DNA of 56,266 bases from Candidatus Acetothermia bacterium (lineage in GTDB: Bacteria; Bipolaricaulota; Bipolaricaulia; RBG-16-55-9), in NCBI GenBank assembly GCA_016201405.1, contig JACQCZ010000013.1, forward strand, positions 1 through 56,266, written 5' to 3'. Made by a program: the position numbers and the translations under genes. The notes under the pieces are model-generated. The model saw only the letters and a program-made list of their open reading frames with translations, was not told where the DNA came from and ran no database searches. Each line of letters starts with the position of its first letter. Position 1 is the first letter of the stretch. Positions 7,872-17,181 of this stretch are shown piece after piece.

Positions 7872-10427
7872 TTATTTGACATCTCCATTTTGAAGCATGT
7901 CAGACAATTCTCGATCAGCCTGATCATCAAGCTCAACTGATCTCTCTTTAGCCTCCAAAGCAGCAACGACTGAATTCATAACTGTCTGTAGGGTATTGGT
8001 ATCCTCAGGTAATGGAATTAATACGTCAGAAACATGTGATGGTTCCAGGTGTTGTTGTACAGTTCCATACTCATTTCTTTTTAACTGATCTTGTCCGTAG
8101 TAACTTCGGAAAAAAGAGAAGACAAAAGCTCTCAATCTCTCATCTTCGATCCATACTCGAATAAGATCATCGCTCAAGACAACCCCGCGAAGTGTCCTGC
8201 CAATCAAAGCTAATCTTCCAATTGTTCCACTACGCGTTATAATGATTTCCCCTTCTTTTGCGCGATGGGCAAGGATCGTCTTCTTTCTTCTCTCATCACA
8301 CTTTGATAGATCCAAGTATTTGATTCCCTCCCCTCTCATGAAAATTGAACTTGGGGTGTAATAGGGGACAGTATTTTCGTTTTCGGTATCAACTTCCAGA
8401 TCTTCTCTTTTAAACCTCACACCCTTCCAAATTCTTGATGCAATTCGATCACCCAACCGCTCAACTGTAAACCCATTCCCATCTAGAGATACTATTCGTT
8501 GGAGAGTCTTATTGAGCGATGGCAAGAAAAACTGCGGATTTAATTTGAGAGTATCTCCATCAAGGCTTGAAGAATCGATAGAAAAACAATACTCGGATTC
8601 TTCAAGCTTCCCATCCGTAAAACTCATCCAGGATTGGAAAATCTCAGCCAGATCGTGGTCAATCTCGTCTGTTGGCAACCCCCTGGCATCTTTCTTATAG
8701 ATAGGTACTCCTTCAGAATCTTGGCCAATTTTCCTGTTAATTGCCATAAAGATTTCATTATTCCTAATATCATTTTGAGTGGCTTTTTTCTCTGCAACGA
8801 TCAGACATCCACGCGAACCTGTATATGGTTGGAATGTATTTTTATGGCAATTGATAACCGCATGTACTATGCAGTTCTTAAAAAGATAATGTCTTACCGC
8901 TAATGCTGGTTCGGCATTATCAAGAATTCCTTTAGGGAGAACGATTGCTAGGCGTCCTCCCGGTGCTAACCATGAAATGCATCGTTCAACAAAAAGGTAT
9001 TCCGGAGGGACTCCACCAGCAACTAATTCTCCTTCTGGCTGATACTTCCCATTTTTCTTGACCCATCTGTGAGCTACTTCAAACTCTTTTAGGATAAGTG
9101 GGTCAGAGATGCGCCCATTGGCAAGACCCGACCACGGTGGGTTTGTCATTACCACAGAAACTTGTTCTGGAGGACAATACCGCAAGAATTCATCAGATAA
9201 ATCAGCAATCGGTTCAAGAGAATCTGCTTGGATGAATCCTCGGTGACCATTGCCAGAGACAATCATAGCTGCTTTAGCTAACTTGACCAATCTCGGTTTT
9301 TTATCAATTAAGAAAATACGATTTTTTAGATTGCTAAGGGCGTGTTCTTGGGCAGCAGTGCTGACAATATTATCTCGAATGTACTTCCTTGCATGTCTTA
9401 GAGCAGATGAGCAAAAACCTCCTGTTCCGCCAGCAGGATCTAAAACAATATCATCAGATGTGACACTTACCATCTTTGTAAGGAGATGAACAACAAGTCG
9501 ATTGGTAAAGAACTCACCTCCCTCTTTTTTCATTTCTTCGGCTGTATACTGTTCGTAAGCTGCTCCCATGATGTCCCATTGTTGATCATTGTCTCCTAGC
9601 AACTTGTACTTCTGAAACTCTACCATTGCTTCGACGATCTCATCACTTGATGCTCCAATGGTTTCATAGGCATCAAATACAGTGGGGTTTGCATCTCTGA
9701 CTTCGGCAAATAGGGATTCTGCTCTTTGTGCCGCCAGTCGCCTCCCATCTTTTGTCTTATATTCCGCTGGTGTGCAATAAAATTCCGTTAGATCACCAGC
9801 GCGTTCTTCATCTCTCCATTTGGCAAGCAGGATTCGAGCCATAGTGAGTGATACATCATCTGTGGTACCACGTCTATGAATTCTATCATGACAGATTCTC
9901 AATATGCTCCGGACATCTGTAAGATCTTCCAGCTCTGATTTTTTACGTCTTCCGACGGCATCCCATGATTCTCCGAAACGTGGCAACGTTGGCCAATCAT
10001 CAAGATTATTTTCAATTCTTCTAAAAACTCGTATATCTTCCCCATTGAACCAAATGGCACCATCAGAACTCGTATTAAAGATGTAAGACACCAGTTGATC
10101 GTACCCATCTTGACGCCTTGGTCTTTTAGTTTCACAGACGAGATAAACTCTACCTTGATCTCGTTGTTTTGCGGCTTTCTCAGTCCTGTAAACTGCAACA
10201 TCGGCTCTGACAGGGTTCCCTCCAGTATCACGAAGCATTGACCCACCATAGTAAATAGGAACCTCACGAACTATTAAGTTCTTTGGGTATTTATGTTGAA
10301 TATGAAGAATTCTTTGTAAGACTTGCCTGACACGCTCTTCAGGGCGGTCATCAAGCAAATCTCCTGTTATGAAATCCACTATCTGCCCAAACTCATCGAA
10401 TTCGATTCTGAAAGGGTCATTTTGCAT
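7872..10427 (-). CDS. Single-chain restriction-modification protein (HSDR_N nuclease - N6-adenine methylase - HsdS-like specificity)
   Basis: 851 residues in three parts. Residues about 30-165 resemble the type I HsdR N-terminal nuclease domain, with RADVAVY and YLVCETKRP giving the Asp...Glu-x-Lys pattern of PD-(D/E)xK enzymes. Residues about 285-560 are an N6-adenine methylase, with SAM loop LDPAGGTGGFCSSAL near 327 and catalytic NPPW near 432. Residues about 620-840 resemble an HsdS target-recognition half (EGEIIITRSGTIGRLALIG, EPSHVSDVLIPLP). I infer a type IIG-like enzyme cutting and methylating one DNA site. No helicase/translocase gene is nearby. A sampled line (8041-8100) is 40% G+C against 58% in proS (6961-7020), suggesting transfer. 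AGGAG lies 14 nt before the ATG, rather far. Confidence 0.82.
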   Translation of the reverse strand: MQNDPFRIEFDEFGQIVDFITGDLLDDRPEERVRQVLQRILHIQHKYPKNLIVREVPIYYGGSMLRDTGGNPVRADVAVYRTEKAAKQRDQGRVYLVCETKRPRRQDGYDQLVSYIFNTSSDGAIWFNGEDIRVFRRIENNLDDWPTLPRFGESWDAVGRRKKSELEDLTDVRSILRICHDRIHRRGTTDDVSLTMARILLAKWRDEERAGDLTEFYCTPAEYKTKDGRRLAAQRAESLFAEVRDANPTVFDAYETIGASSDEIVEAMVEFQKYKLLGDNDQQWDIMGAAYEQYTAEEMKKEGGEFFTNRLVVHLLTKMVSVTSDDIVLDPAGGTGGFCSSALRHARKYIRDNIVSTAAQEHALSNLKNRIFLIDKKPRLVKLAKAAMIVSGNGHRGFIQADSLEPIADLSDEFLRYCPPEQVSVVMTNPPWSGLANGRISDPLILKEFEVAHRWVKKNGKYQPEGELVAGGVPPEYLFVERCISWLAPGGRLAIVLPKGILDNAEPALAVRHYLFKNCIVHAVINCHKNTFQPYTGSRGCLIVAEKKATQNDIRNNEIFMAINRKIGQDSEGVPIYKKDARGLPTDEIDHDLAEIFQSWMSFTDGKLEESEYCFSIDSSSLDGDTLKLNPQFFLPSLNKTLQRIVSLDGNGFTVERLGDRIASRIWKGVRFKREDLEVDTENENTVPYYTPSSIFMRGEGIKYLDLSKCDERRKKTILAHRAKEGEIIITRSGTIGRLALIGRTLRGVVLSDDLIRVWIEDERLRAFVFSFFRSYYGQDQLKRNEYGTVQQHLEPSHVSDVLIPLPEDTNTLQTVMNSVVAALEAKERSVELDDQADRELSDMLQNGDVK

Positions 10428-10541
10428 TCTTAATCTTCATTCTCCTGCTGCTTTCCAAAAACTCCTAAAAAGCCCTTTGTGCATGGTGGTAGCTCTTTCG
10501 CGTAAACCATCCAGCCGTTACTTACAAACTTTCCTTGATTA

Positions 10542-10582
10542 CCCTATCTCACAATATAGGGATTCTCAACATGAATTGTGAA
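10542..10582 (-). promoter_or_regulatory. Promoter of the R-M gene with overlapping palindrome
   Basis: On the minus strand TTCACA (rc of 10577-10582) lies 18 nt from TATATT (rc of 10553-10558), a good sigma-70-type promoter. The -10 overlaps an inverted repeat, CCCTAT (10542-10547) - 8 nt - ATAGGG (10556-10561), placed so that a bound protein would block RNA polymerase. The leader to the ATG at 10427 is about 120 nt. Confidence 0.5.
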
Positions 10583-10697
10583 ATACTAAATCATAGTTGA
10601 AAGGAAAGTTTCTTACGTCTTTGAATTCACGATACTATGAAGATTTTCCTTAGACCTTCATTTGATACAGGATCCTGAAGATCTGTGTTTCATCTGA

Positions 10698-11279
10698 TTA
10701 TTTCCCACTCTTCTTATGACCTTCCAATCTCGCCAACACCTCTTCATACGTAGCCGGTGCCTCCTCGCGCAAGATCGAGTAGATCTCCAAATCCTCATAC
10801 TTTCCACGCATATAGACGGCCTGGCGAGCCAAGCCCTCTAACGTATAGCCGCTCTTGATCGCCACACGCTTCGAGGCGGTATTCGCGGGAAAGATTTTTA
10901 GCTCAATACGATTGATCTTTCGCATCGCAAAGAGCATGTAGGTGGCCAAAATCACCGCTTCAGTCATCACCCCACGCTTGCCACTATCCTGCGGCCGGAA
11001 GAGACGATAGCCCAGCTCATAGCCATCATAGTAGGGCGTCGCTTTGAAATAGAAGATCGCTCCGAGAAGGTTGTCTTCAAAATCACAGATGAAGATGCGG
11101 CCCCGATCTTCGCGCCAAAAGCCCGTCTCCTGAAATTCACGCTTAAAATCAGACTCCGAAGGGGCGATGATCGGGAACCAGGGGCCGCCAGACTCAACAT
11201 CCGAGATGAGGTCGATGAAGGCGTCCAGATCGCGTGCCCGCACGGTGCGCAGATAGATACTCTTGCCTTTGATCAGCAT
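10698..11279 (-). CDS. GNAT-family acetyltransferase, RimJ/RimL-like
   Basis: N-acetyltransferase of the ribosomal-protein-serine acetyltransferase group. Visible parts are IYLRTVRARDLDAFIDLIS at the N terminus, LGYRLFRPQDSGKRGVMTEA (acetyl-CoA binding loop variant of Q/RxxGxG/A), and IFPANTASKRVAIKSGYTLEG, the usual GNAT motif B. The start is set at the ATG at 11279. It has TGGAGGAG just upstream, and the longer frame to 11291 would begin with a TTG inside that ribosome site. It follows pepF by 20 nt and is probably co-transcribed. The substrate is unknown. Confidence 0.85.
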   Translation of the reverse strand: MLIKGKSIYLRTVRARDLDAFIDLISDVESGGPWFPIIAPSESDFKREFQETGFWREDRGRIFICDFEDNLLGAIFYFKATPYYDGYELGYRLFRPQDSGKRGVMTEAVILATYMLFAMRKINRIELKIFPANTASKRVAIKSGYTLEGLARQAVYMRGKYEDLEIYSILREEAPATYEEVLARLEGHKKSGK

Positions 11280-11299
11280 TGGCTCCTCCAAAACACGAG

Positions 11300-13111
11300 C
11301 TAGCGGCTTATAGACTTAGCCAGAGCTTTGGCCTGCTCTACGCGCTCGCGCACCAAATCACAGCCGCCTTGCCAGAAGTTGGGGTCATCAATCTGGAAGC
11401 CCATTCCTTTGACTAGCTTCTCTGGAGACTTTGAGCTGCCCGAGGCTAGAAACTCAAAGTACTTTTCGACAAAGGGCTTGCCCTCGCGCTGATATTGGGC
11501 ATAGAGCGAGAAGACAAAGAGCTCTCCAAAGGCATAGGCGTAGACATAGAAGGGGACGTGCATGATGTGCGGAATGTAGAGCCACCACCAGGCATGATTT
11601 TCAGTCAGTGTGAGCGATGCGCCAAACATCTCTTGCATGGAGGTCTGCCAGAGCTCGCTCAGCCTCTCGGTGGGAAGCTCGCCCTCTTCGCGGCGCGCCG
11701 AGTGCGCCCGCTGTTCAAAGCGGAACATCGCAATCTGGCGGAAGATTGTGGCAAAAGAATCTTCAATCTTGCCGCAGAGAAGCGCCAGTTTCTCTTTGGG
11801 ATCATCGAGCCTTTCCATGAGCAGATCGAATACAAGTGCCTCTCCAAAGGTGCTGGCAGTCTCGCACAATGGCAAGACTGCTTGATAGTAAAGAATGGGA
11901 TTTCGGCTCGATAATTGGGCATGAATGCCGTGCCCCAGCTCATGAGCGAGAGTCATCAGATCACGGGATTTTCCCATGAAGTTCATAAAGACATAAGGAT
12001 GCAGATCAGGCGCGACACCCGCGCAGAAAGCCCCGCCCTGCTTGCCATCTGCCGGCGCGGCATCAATCCAGTTCTTGTCAAAGAAGGGCTCTGTGATCTT
12101 GGCCAGCTTGGGTGAGAATTTTCCAAAGGCTTCCAGCACCATCTGCTTCGCTTCAGAATAGGAGACTGTGGACTGAGACTGCGCAATTGGCGCATAGCGA
12201 TCGTAATCCTTTAGCTCGCTCAGACCCAAGAGCTTCTTCTTCAGCGTGTAATAATCAGCCACGATGTCGTAGTTCTTCACCACCACTTTGGTCATGGTGT
12301 CTACGACCTCTTTTTTCAGCTCGTTGGCAACGTGTCTTGAAGATTCGGGATGCTGAAAACTGCGCAGCCTGTCCAGCACGCTCTTCTCTTGAAGAAGTGT
12401 ATTGTAGATATAGGTGCAGACGTGCGAATTTTCCTTGAGCCCTTCGGTGATGCCGCTGGCCGCGGCTTTGCGAGTCTCGCGCTCTGGCTCATAGAGGAGC
12501 GTAAGAATTTCACTCTGCGTCATCTCTTCGCGCTTGCCATTCCGCTGGAGCGGATACGTTGCGCGGGAGGTCACTTCTGAAAAGAGCCTTGCAAAGGCTG
12601 AGCCTCTTGAATTGGCGGTCTCTACCAGAATCTTCTCTTCAGACTCAGTCAGTTGATGAACTGCCAATTCGCGCTGATGATCGAGGTAGTGTTTATAAAG
12701 CTCCAGAGACTTCTCTTTGCTGATTTTTGTATACGTCGTGCGCGGGATCTTTCCGATCTCAAGCTCCAAAAATACAAAGTGCTTGGCGATGGAGCTTCCG
12801 GCCTCCCGCGTCCTCTGGAGGAGCGCGCCCACTTTGGCCTCTTTTGTCTTGGTTGAGAAGAGAAGCTCCGCATATTCAGCGGGTTTTGAGCTATCGCTGA
12901 GTAGTTTGCAATATTCATCGAGCACTGTCTTGAGGTGCTTTGCAGTCACTTTTGAAGTCGCAATTGTAGATTTGTATTTCTTTTCAAACTCTTCGGCTTG
13001 CTTCTTGAACTTCTTCAGATCTTTGTCGATCTTGGGGTCATCGAAGCTTTTGTAGAGGTCACTCAGGTTCCAGGTTGGCAATTTCTCAGTCATGGCGGCC
13101 ACGTCTCTCAT
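11300..13111 (-). CDS. pepF: M3-family oligoendopeptidase F
   Basis: Cytoplasmic zinc metallopeptidase that cleaves short peptides. The zinc motif is LAHELGHGIHAQLSS (HExxH), with a downstream Glu expected in LCETASTFGEAL, and MNFMGKSRDLM precedes it. Length of 603 residues fits PepF. Two starts are possible: the ATG at 13111, directly after AAGGGAGG, and the ATG at 13093 (MTEKLPTWNLSDLY), which begins close to the conserved family start but has a weaker ribosome site. It lies 24 nt after purL. It would complement the three peptide uptake systems further right by degrading imported peptides. Confidence 0.93.
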   Translation of the reverse strand: MRDVAAMTEKLPTWNLSDLYKSFDDPKIDKDLKKFKKQAEEFEKKYKSTIATSKVTAKHLKTVLDEYCKLLSDSSKPAEYAELLFSTKTKEAKVGALLQRTREAGSSIAKHFVFLELEIGKIPRTTYTKISKEKSLELYKHYLDHQRELAVHQLTESEEKILVETANSRGSAFARLFSEVTSRATYPLQRNGKREEMTQSEILTLLYEPERETRKAAASGITEGLKENSHVCTYIYNTLLQEKSVLDRLRSFQHPESSRHVANELKKEVVDTMTKVVVKNYDIVADYYTLKKKLLGLSELKDYDRYAPIAQSQSTVSYSEAKQMVLEAFGKFSPKLAKITEPFFDKNWIDAAPADGKQGGAFCAGVAPDLHPYVFMNFMGKSRDLMTLAHELGHGIHAQLSSRNPILYYQAVLPLCETASTFGEALVFDLLMERLDDPKEKLALLCGKIEDSFATIFRQIAMFRFEQRAHSARREEGELPTERLSELWQTSMQEMFGASLTLTENHAWWWLYIPHIMHVPFYVYAYAFGELFVFSLYAQYQREGKPFVEKYFEFLASGSSKSPEKLVKGMGFQIDDPNFWQGGCDLVRERVEQAKALAKSISR

Positions 13112-13135
13112 CCTCCCTTGATGTTTTGAAAAATT

Positions 13136-16117
13136 TTACCAGTTTAGCCTCTTTTGCCAGCTTATTTTGAGGTCGTCAATTGACTCTCGGATAATCTCTT
13201 GGCCTGACTTGCCGACGACAGAAAGGCCATACTCATCGCCCACATTCCCGACCAAAGCGACGTCCGTTTTGGCCATTACGCCTTCAAATTCTGTCCGATT
13301 CTCGGGCCTCACTTCTACCAAGAAGCGCGAGGCCGATTCTGAAAACAAAATGTGATCCTCTCGCTCCATCTTCTCAGCTCCAGTCACCTTTCGCAGGTCC
13401 AGATGGAATCCCAAGCCTCCGGCAAAGGCCATCTCTGCCGCAGCCACGCCCAGCCCTCCATCCGAGAGGTCATGGCACGATCTTATAAGTCCAGAATTGA
13501 TGGCCTGATGCAGCTTTCTATACATCTCTTTAGCCGATTTTGCGTCCACTTTGGGAACTGAATTACCGATCCAGCGCTCACCCGAAATCTCTTCTCCCAG
13601 GAGCGAGTAATATTCGGAGCCACCCAGCTCAGATTTTGTGCTTCCTAACAGATAAATCAAGTTTTTTGATTCTTTCAAATCCATTGTAACTGCTTTTGAA
13701 ACGTCCTCAATAATTCCAAGGGCTGAGATGAGCAATGTCGGCGGCACAGAAATTTTTATTCTCTGGCCATCGAGCTCGCCTTCAAAGTCATTGTACATGC
13801 TATCTTTTCCTGAAATGAAGGGCGTTTCATAGATCACAGCGTAGTCAAACAATGCCTTACAAGATCGCACCAATTGTGCCAGGCGGAAGGGGTCATCGGG
13901 GCTGCACCAAGAGAAGTTGTCGAGCACGGCAATCCGCGCCGGATCAGCGCCAACTGCGACTCCATTGCGGATCGCTTCATCTAACACAAGTGCTGTCATG
14001 TCGTAGGTGTCGATGTCACCATAATTGGGGTTTATGCCGTTGGAGACTACAAAACCTCGGCGTGAGTTTTTGTGCATCATCTCGATAGGCCAGAGCACAG
14101 CGGCATCACTTGGGCCATCGTTCGCAATGCCAGTGAGCGGCTTAATTATGGATGTTCCCTGGACTTCATGATCATATTGGCGAATGACATACTCTTTGCT
14201 GCAAATGTTGAGCCGCCCCAGCATTTTGTGCAGAACTTCGCCGAGTGCCTTGGGCTGCGGGAATTCCGGTTCTTTTAGAATTGGACGCTTCCAGCGAGCC
14301 TTCATCTTCTTTTGCGGGTGGCCTTCCAACACGAAGTCTACATCAACAAATGCAACAGTCTTGTTATTGTGCAAAACGTGAAATTTGCCTGTGTCTGTGA
14401 ACTCGCCAATCACGCTTGCTTCGACTTCGCGGCGCTTGGCCAGCTCTAGAAAAGCCGCAATCTTTGCCGGCTCAATGGCCAGCGTCATGCGCTCCTGTGA
14501 TTCACTGAGCAGGATCTCCCAGGGGTTGAGCCCGGCATACTTGAGCGGGGCCTTCTCCAAGTGAATTTCTGCTCCGCCACAGCGCCCCGCCAATTCCGCA
14601 ACAGAACAGGAGAGCCCACCAGCGCCGTTGTCATGGATAGCGCGATAGAGCCCCATCTGCTGGGCTTCAGTCAGCATGTCGGCCATGACCTTTTGCACAA
14701 AGGGATTCCCGAGCTGCACGGCAGTAGTTGGGCTCTCTTGCGTCAAAGCTTCGGATGAGAAGGTCGCGCCATGGATGCCGTCGGCTCCAATTCGTCCTCC
14801 CACCATAACAATCAGGTCGCCCGGTTTTATGCTCTTTTCATGAGATGGGCGCGAATCCACAACCGCAGGCATAACCCCGCCTGTGCCGCAGTAGACCAAC
14901 GGCTTTCCTAAAAACCGGTCGTCAAAGCGGATTGTGCCATTGACTGTGGGAATTCCTGTCTTGTTGCCGCCATGCTCTACGCCGCGCCGGACCCCTTCAA
15001 AGATGCGCTTCGGATGTTTTAAGCCCTTGGGGAGCGGTTTTGAGTAATTCGGGTCGGCAAAGCAGAAGATGTCTGTGTTGAATAATAATCGGCAGCCTAA
15101 CCCTGTTCCCATGGGATCGCGATTGACGCCTACAATTCCAGTAAGTGCACCACCATAGGGGTCAAGAGCCGATGGCGAGTTGTGCGTCTCCACTTTGAAG
15201 ACAAGATTAAATTCGTCATCCAGCTTGATGACTCCGGCGTTGTCTTCAAAGACGGAGACGAGCCAGTCAATCTTCTTGCTCAGCTCTTTGGTAGCCCCCT
15301 GAATGTACGTTTTGAAGATTGAGTTGATAATTTCGGTCCTGCCTGTCTCTTCGTCGTGGTATTCAATCAGACCCCGGAATATTTTATGCTTGCAGTGCTC
15401 ACTCCAGTTCTGAGCCAGAGTCTCGATTTCAACGTCCGTTGGAGCGTTTGAGAGTTTCAGCTTCTCGCGCTCTTTGGCGTGCGCTTTGAAATAATCACGA
15501 ACGGACTGCATCTCTTCCAGATTGAGTGCAAGCAGCCTCTCTTTACTAATTCTCACTAGCTCGTTGTCTGGAACATCAAGATTGATTGTCTGAATTGTGG
15601 GCTGGTGCTGAAGCCTAACTCGTGGGATGTCCGCTTCGATCTTGCCATCCCAGGACCTCTTCTCAAGAATTGAGAATCGCTCGATTAGCTCATTGGCCAG
15701 CATATCTTTGGCGATCTTCTCCACTTGTTTTTTGTTGAGCTTTCCAGAGAGGAGATATTGGCGGGAGCTAAAGGTCTCGACGTCTCTGTCAATGAGGTCG
15801 TTAACTTCAGCAGAGGCGGTGAGACCGACTGCGTCCATCACGCCTGGTTTGTAGCCCACTTCGATGCACCAGTCCCACGGAAGTTTTTTAAGCAAAGGCT
15901 CTTCGGTAGAGCAGATCTGATTGACCTTGTCGCAGAAGAGCTCACGGCCTAGGAACGTCGTATCTTCGTCAGTCAGTGTGCCTTCCAGCGTATAGACCTC
16001 GACCGTGCGCACATCCGATAGCTCAATCCCGAGATCAGCATGGATGCGTTTGCGTGTGGATTGGCCGAGGGCGTCCCGGTAGTCCGGCTTGAAGGCGACC
16101 TCAATTCGGCGAGCCAT
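13136..16117 (-). CDS. purL: FGAM synthase synthetase subunit with fused PurS-like N terminus
   Basis: Converts FGAR to FGAM with ATP and ammonia delivered by PurQ. About 993 residues: longer than small PurL (about 740), shorter than the 1300-residue single-chain form. The first about 150 residues hold two PurS-like units (ARRIEVAFKPDYRDALG and WDWCIEVGYKPGVMDAVG), so PurS is fused and duplicated. The PurL core shows LAQNWSEHCKHKIF, FKVETHNSPSALDPYGGA, VHDNG-type IHDNGAGGLSCSVAEL, and SGKDSM. The glutaminase domain is absent and supplied by purQ. The start is taken at the ATG at 16117, where PurS homology begins; a TTG at 16153 coincides with a -35-like TTGACA. Confidence 0.94.
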   Translation of the reverse strand: MARRIEVAFKPDYRDALGQSTRKRIHADLGIELSDVRTVEVYTLEGTLTDEDTTFLGRELFCDKVNQICSTEEPLLKKLPWDWCIEVGYKPGVMDAVGLTASAEVNDLIDRDVETFSSRQYLLSGKLNKKQVEKIAKDMLANELIERFSILEKRSWDGKIEADIPRVRLQHQPTIQTINLDVPDNELVRISKERLLALNLEEMQSVRDYFKAHAKEREKLKLSNAPTDVEIETLAQNWSEHCKHKIFRGLIEYHDEETGRTEIINSIFKTYIQGATKELSKKIDWLVSVFEDNAGVIKLDDEFNLVFKVETHNSPSALDPYGGALTGIVGVNRDPMGTGLGCRLLFNTDIFCFADPNYSKPLPKGLKHPKRIFEGVRRGVEHGGNKTGIPTVNGTIRFDDRFLGKPLVYCGTGGVMPAVVDSRPSHEKSIKPGDLIVMVGGRIGADGIHGATFSSEALTQESPTTAVQLGNPFVQKVMADMLTEAQQMGLYRAIHDNGAGGLSCSVAELAGRCGGAEIHLEKAPLKYAGLNPWEILLSESQERMTLAIEPAKIAAFLELAKRREVEASVIGEFTDTGKFHVLHNNKTVAFVDVDFVLEGHPQKKMKARWKRPILKEPEFPQPKALGEVLHKMLGRLNICSKEYVIRQYDHEVQGTSIIKPLTGIANDGPSDAAVLWPIEMMHKNSRRGFVVSNGINPNYGDIDTYDMTALVLDEAIRNGVAVGADPARIAVLDNFSWCSPDDPFRLAQLVRSCKALFDYAVIYETPFISGKDSMYNDFEGELDGQRIKISVPPTLLISALGIIEDVSKAVTMDLKESKNLIYLLGSTKSELGGSEYYSLLGEEISGERWIGNSVPKVDAKSAKEMYRKLHQAINSGLIRSCHDLSDGGLGVAAAEMAFAGGLGFHLDLRKVTGAEKMEREDHILFSESASRFLVEVRPENRTEFEGVMAKTDVALVGNVGDEYGLSVVGKSGQEIIRESIDDLKISWQKRLNW

Positions 16118-16124
16118 TGGCTCA

Positions 16125-16153
16125 AATGTAGTCAATGGGCTCACAGCTGTCAA
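16125..16153 (-). promoter_or_regulatory. Putative leaderless promoter of purL
   Basis: On the minus strand a perfect TTGACA (rc of 16148-16153) lies 17 nt from TACATT (rc of 16125-16130). The ATG at 16117 is only 7 nt after the -10, so transcription would start at or next to the start codon. No Shine-Dalgarno sequence precedes that ATG. Confidence 0.45.
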
Positions 16154-16180
16154 ACGATGCGTTGAGGAGACGTTTCAGAT

Positions 16181-17098
16181 TTACAAATCGCTGCTTCTCG
16201 TCAGTCCGAGCGATTCGCTCTTATCTTTTGCAGGCCATTGTGAGATGATCATGGCCGCGATAATTAATATGGCCCCCAGCCACTGCCAGTTGACAAACTG
16301 CTCCCCACGCAAGAGATATCCAAAGATTCCGCCAAAGACTGGCTCACAGGTAAAGATGATCGCAGTCTGAACTGCCGTCAATTGTGTTTGGAAGCGGACT
16401 TGAACACCGAGTGCCACGACTGTAGCCAGAATGCTAGTAAATAGAATCCCTTGCCAGACAGCGTCAGAGTGAGGGAGGACCGCTCCCTCTGCAAGGAGCA
16501 TCCCAAGGCCACTAAAAACAGCAACCACAGCAATCTGAGCTACCAGAATGACTTTGTAATTCTCGGGCCGTGTGACGTGGCTGATCCAGAGAATTTGAAA
16601 GGCAAATCCGAAAGTAGCCGTGATCGTGAGAAGATCCCCCAGATTGATTGAAAAGGTGTCGGTGCTTCTGCCAAAGACAATAAGCGCAAGTCCAAGCGCA
16701 GAGGTGCCCACTCCCATCCAGGCCGATCTGCCAATTCGTTGCCCTAGCAAGATGATTCCGAGAATGGGGACGATGACTACAGAGAGCCCGGTGATGAAGG
16801 CACTGCTACTCGCAGTCGTGAAGTTCAGCCCATAAGTTTGCAGGGCATAGCCGATAAAGAGCGCAACCCCAATCCATATCCCATTGAGCCAGCTTTTGGG
16901 ATCGGCCTTGCGCAGATGAGGCCAGAAGAGCGCAGCGAGAATTAGTGTTGCAAGGCTAAACCGATAGAAGAGGAAGGTAAATGTCCCGACAGAGCTGAGG
17001 CTCTCTTTGATAATGACAAAGGTCCAACCCCAGATGGCGGTGATGCTGAGCAGCGCCAGTTGAGCCGTGCGGCGAGTCGAGGTCAGGTTTTTGTTCAT
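16181..17098 (-). CDS. EamA/DMT-family inner-membrane transporter
   Basis: About ten hydrophobic helices in two EamA repeats, the drug/metabolite transporter layout. Landmarks are ITAIWGWTFVIIKESL in the first helix, RFSLATLILAALFW in the second, and IIFTCEPVFGGIFGYLLRGE in the second repeat, the last a strong DMT signature (E-P-V-x-A/G). The ATG at 17098 (MNKNLTS) is preferred over the frame's upper start at 17143, which would intrude on the divergent nitroreductase promoter region. It ends about 60 nt before the purL start. The substrate, often an amino acid or metabolite for export, cannot be read from sequence. Confidence 0.88.
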   Translation of the reverse strand: MNKNLTSTRRTAQLALLSITAIWGWTFVIIKESLSSVGTFTFLFYRFSLATLILAALFWPHLRKADPKSWLNGIWIGVALFIGYALQTYGLNFTTASSSAFITGLSVVIVPILGIILLGQRIGRSAWMGVGTSALGLALIVFGRSTDTFSINLGDLLTITATFGFAFQILWISHVTRPENYKVILVAQIAVVAVFSGLGMLLAEGAVLPHSDAVWQGILFTSILATVVALGVQVRFQTQLTAVQTAIIFTCEPVFGGIFGYLLRGEQFVNWQWLGAILIIAAMIISQWPAKDKSESLGLTRSSDL

Positions 17099-17181
17099 GA
17101 TAGAAAAAGAGAATCTCTTATCGTACGATGAGATGCGGCTCAACTCAATCCATCCGTCTCAATGAAGGAGCGACTTCTTCT

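Noticed and set aside
10428-10440. Mini-ORF (seven codons, ATG at 10440) overlapping the R-M start as a regulatory leader peptide
   Set aside because: Its ribosome site is only 1 nt from the ATG, too close for good initiation, and a frame this short can arise by chance.
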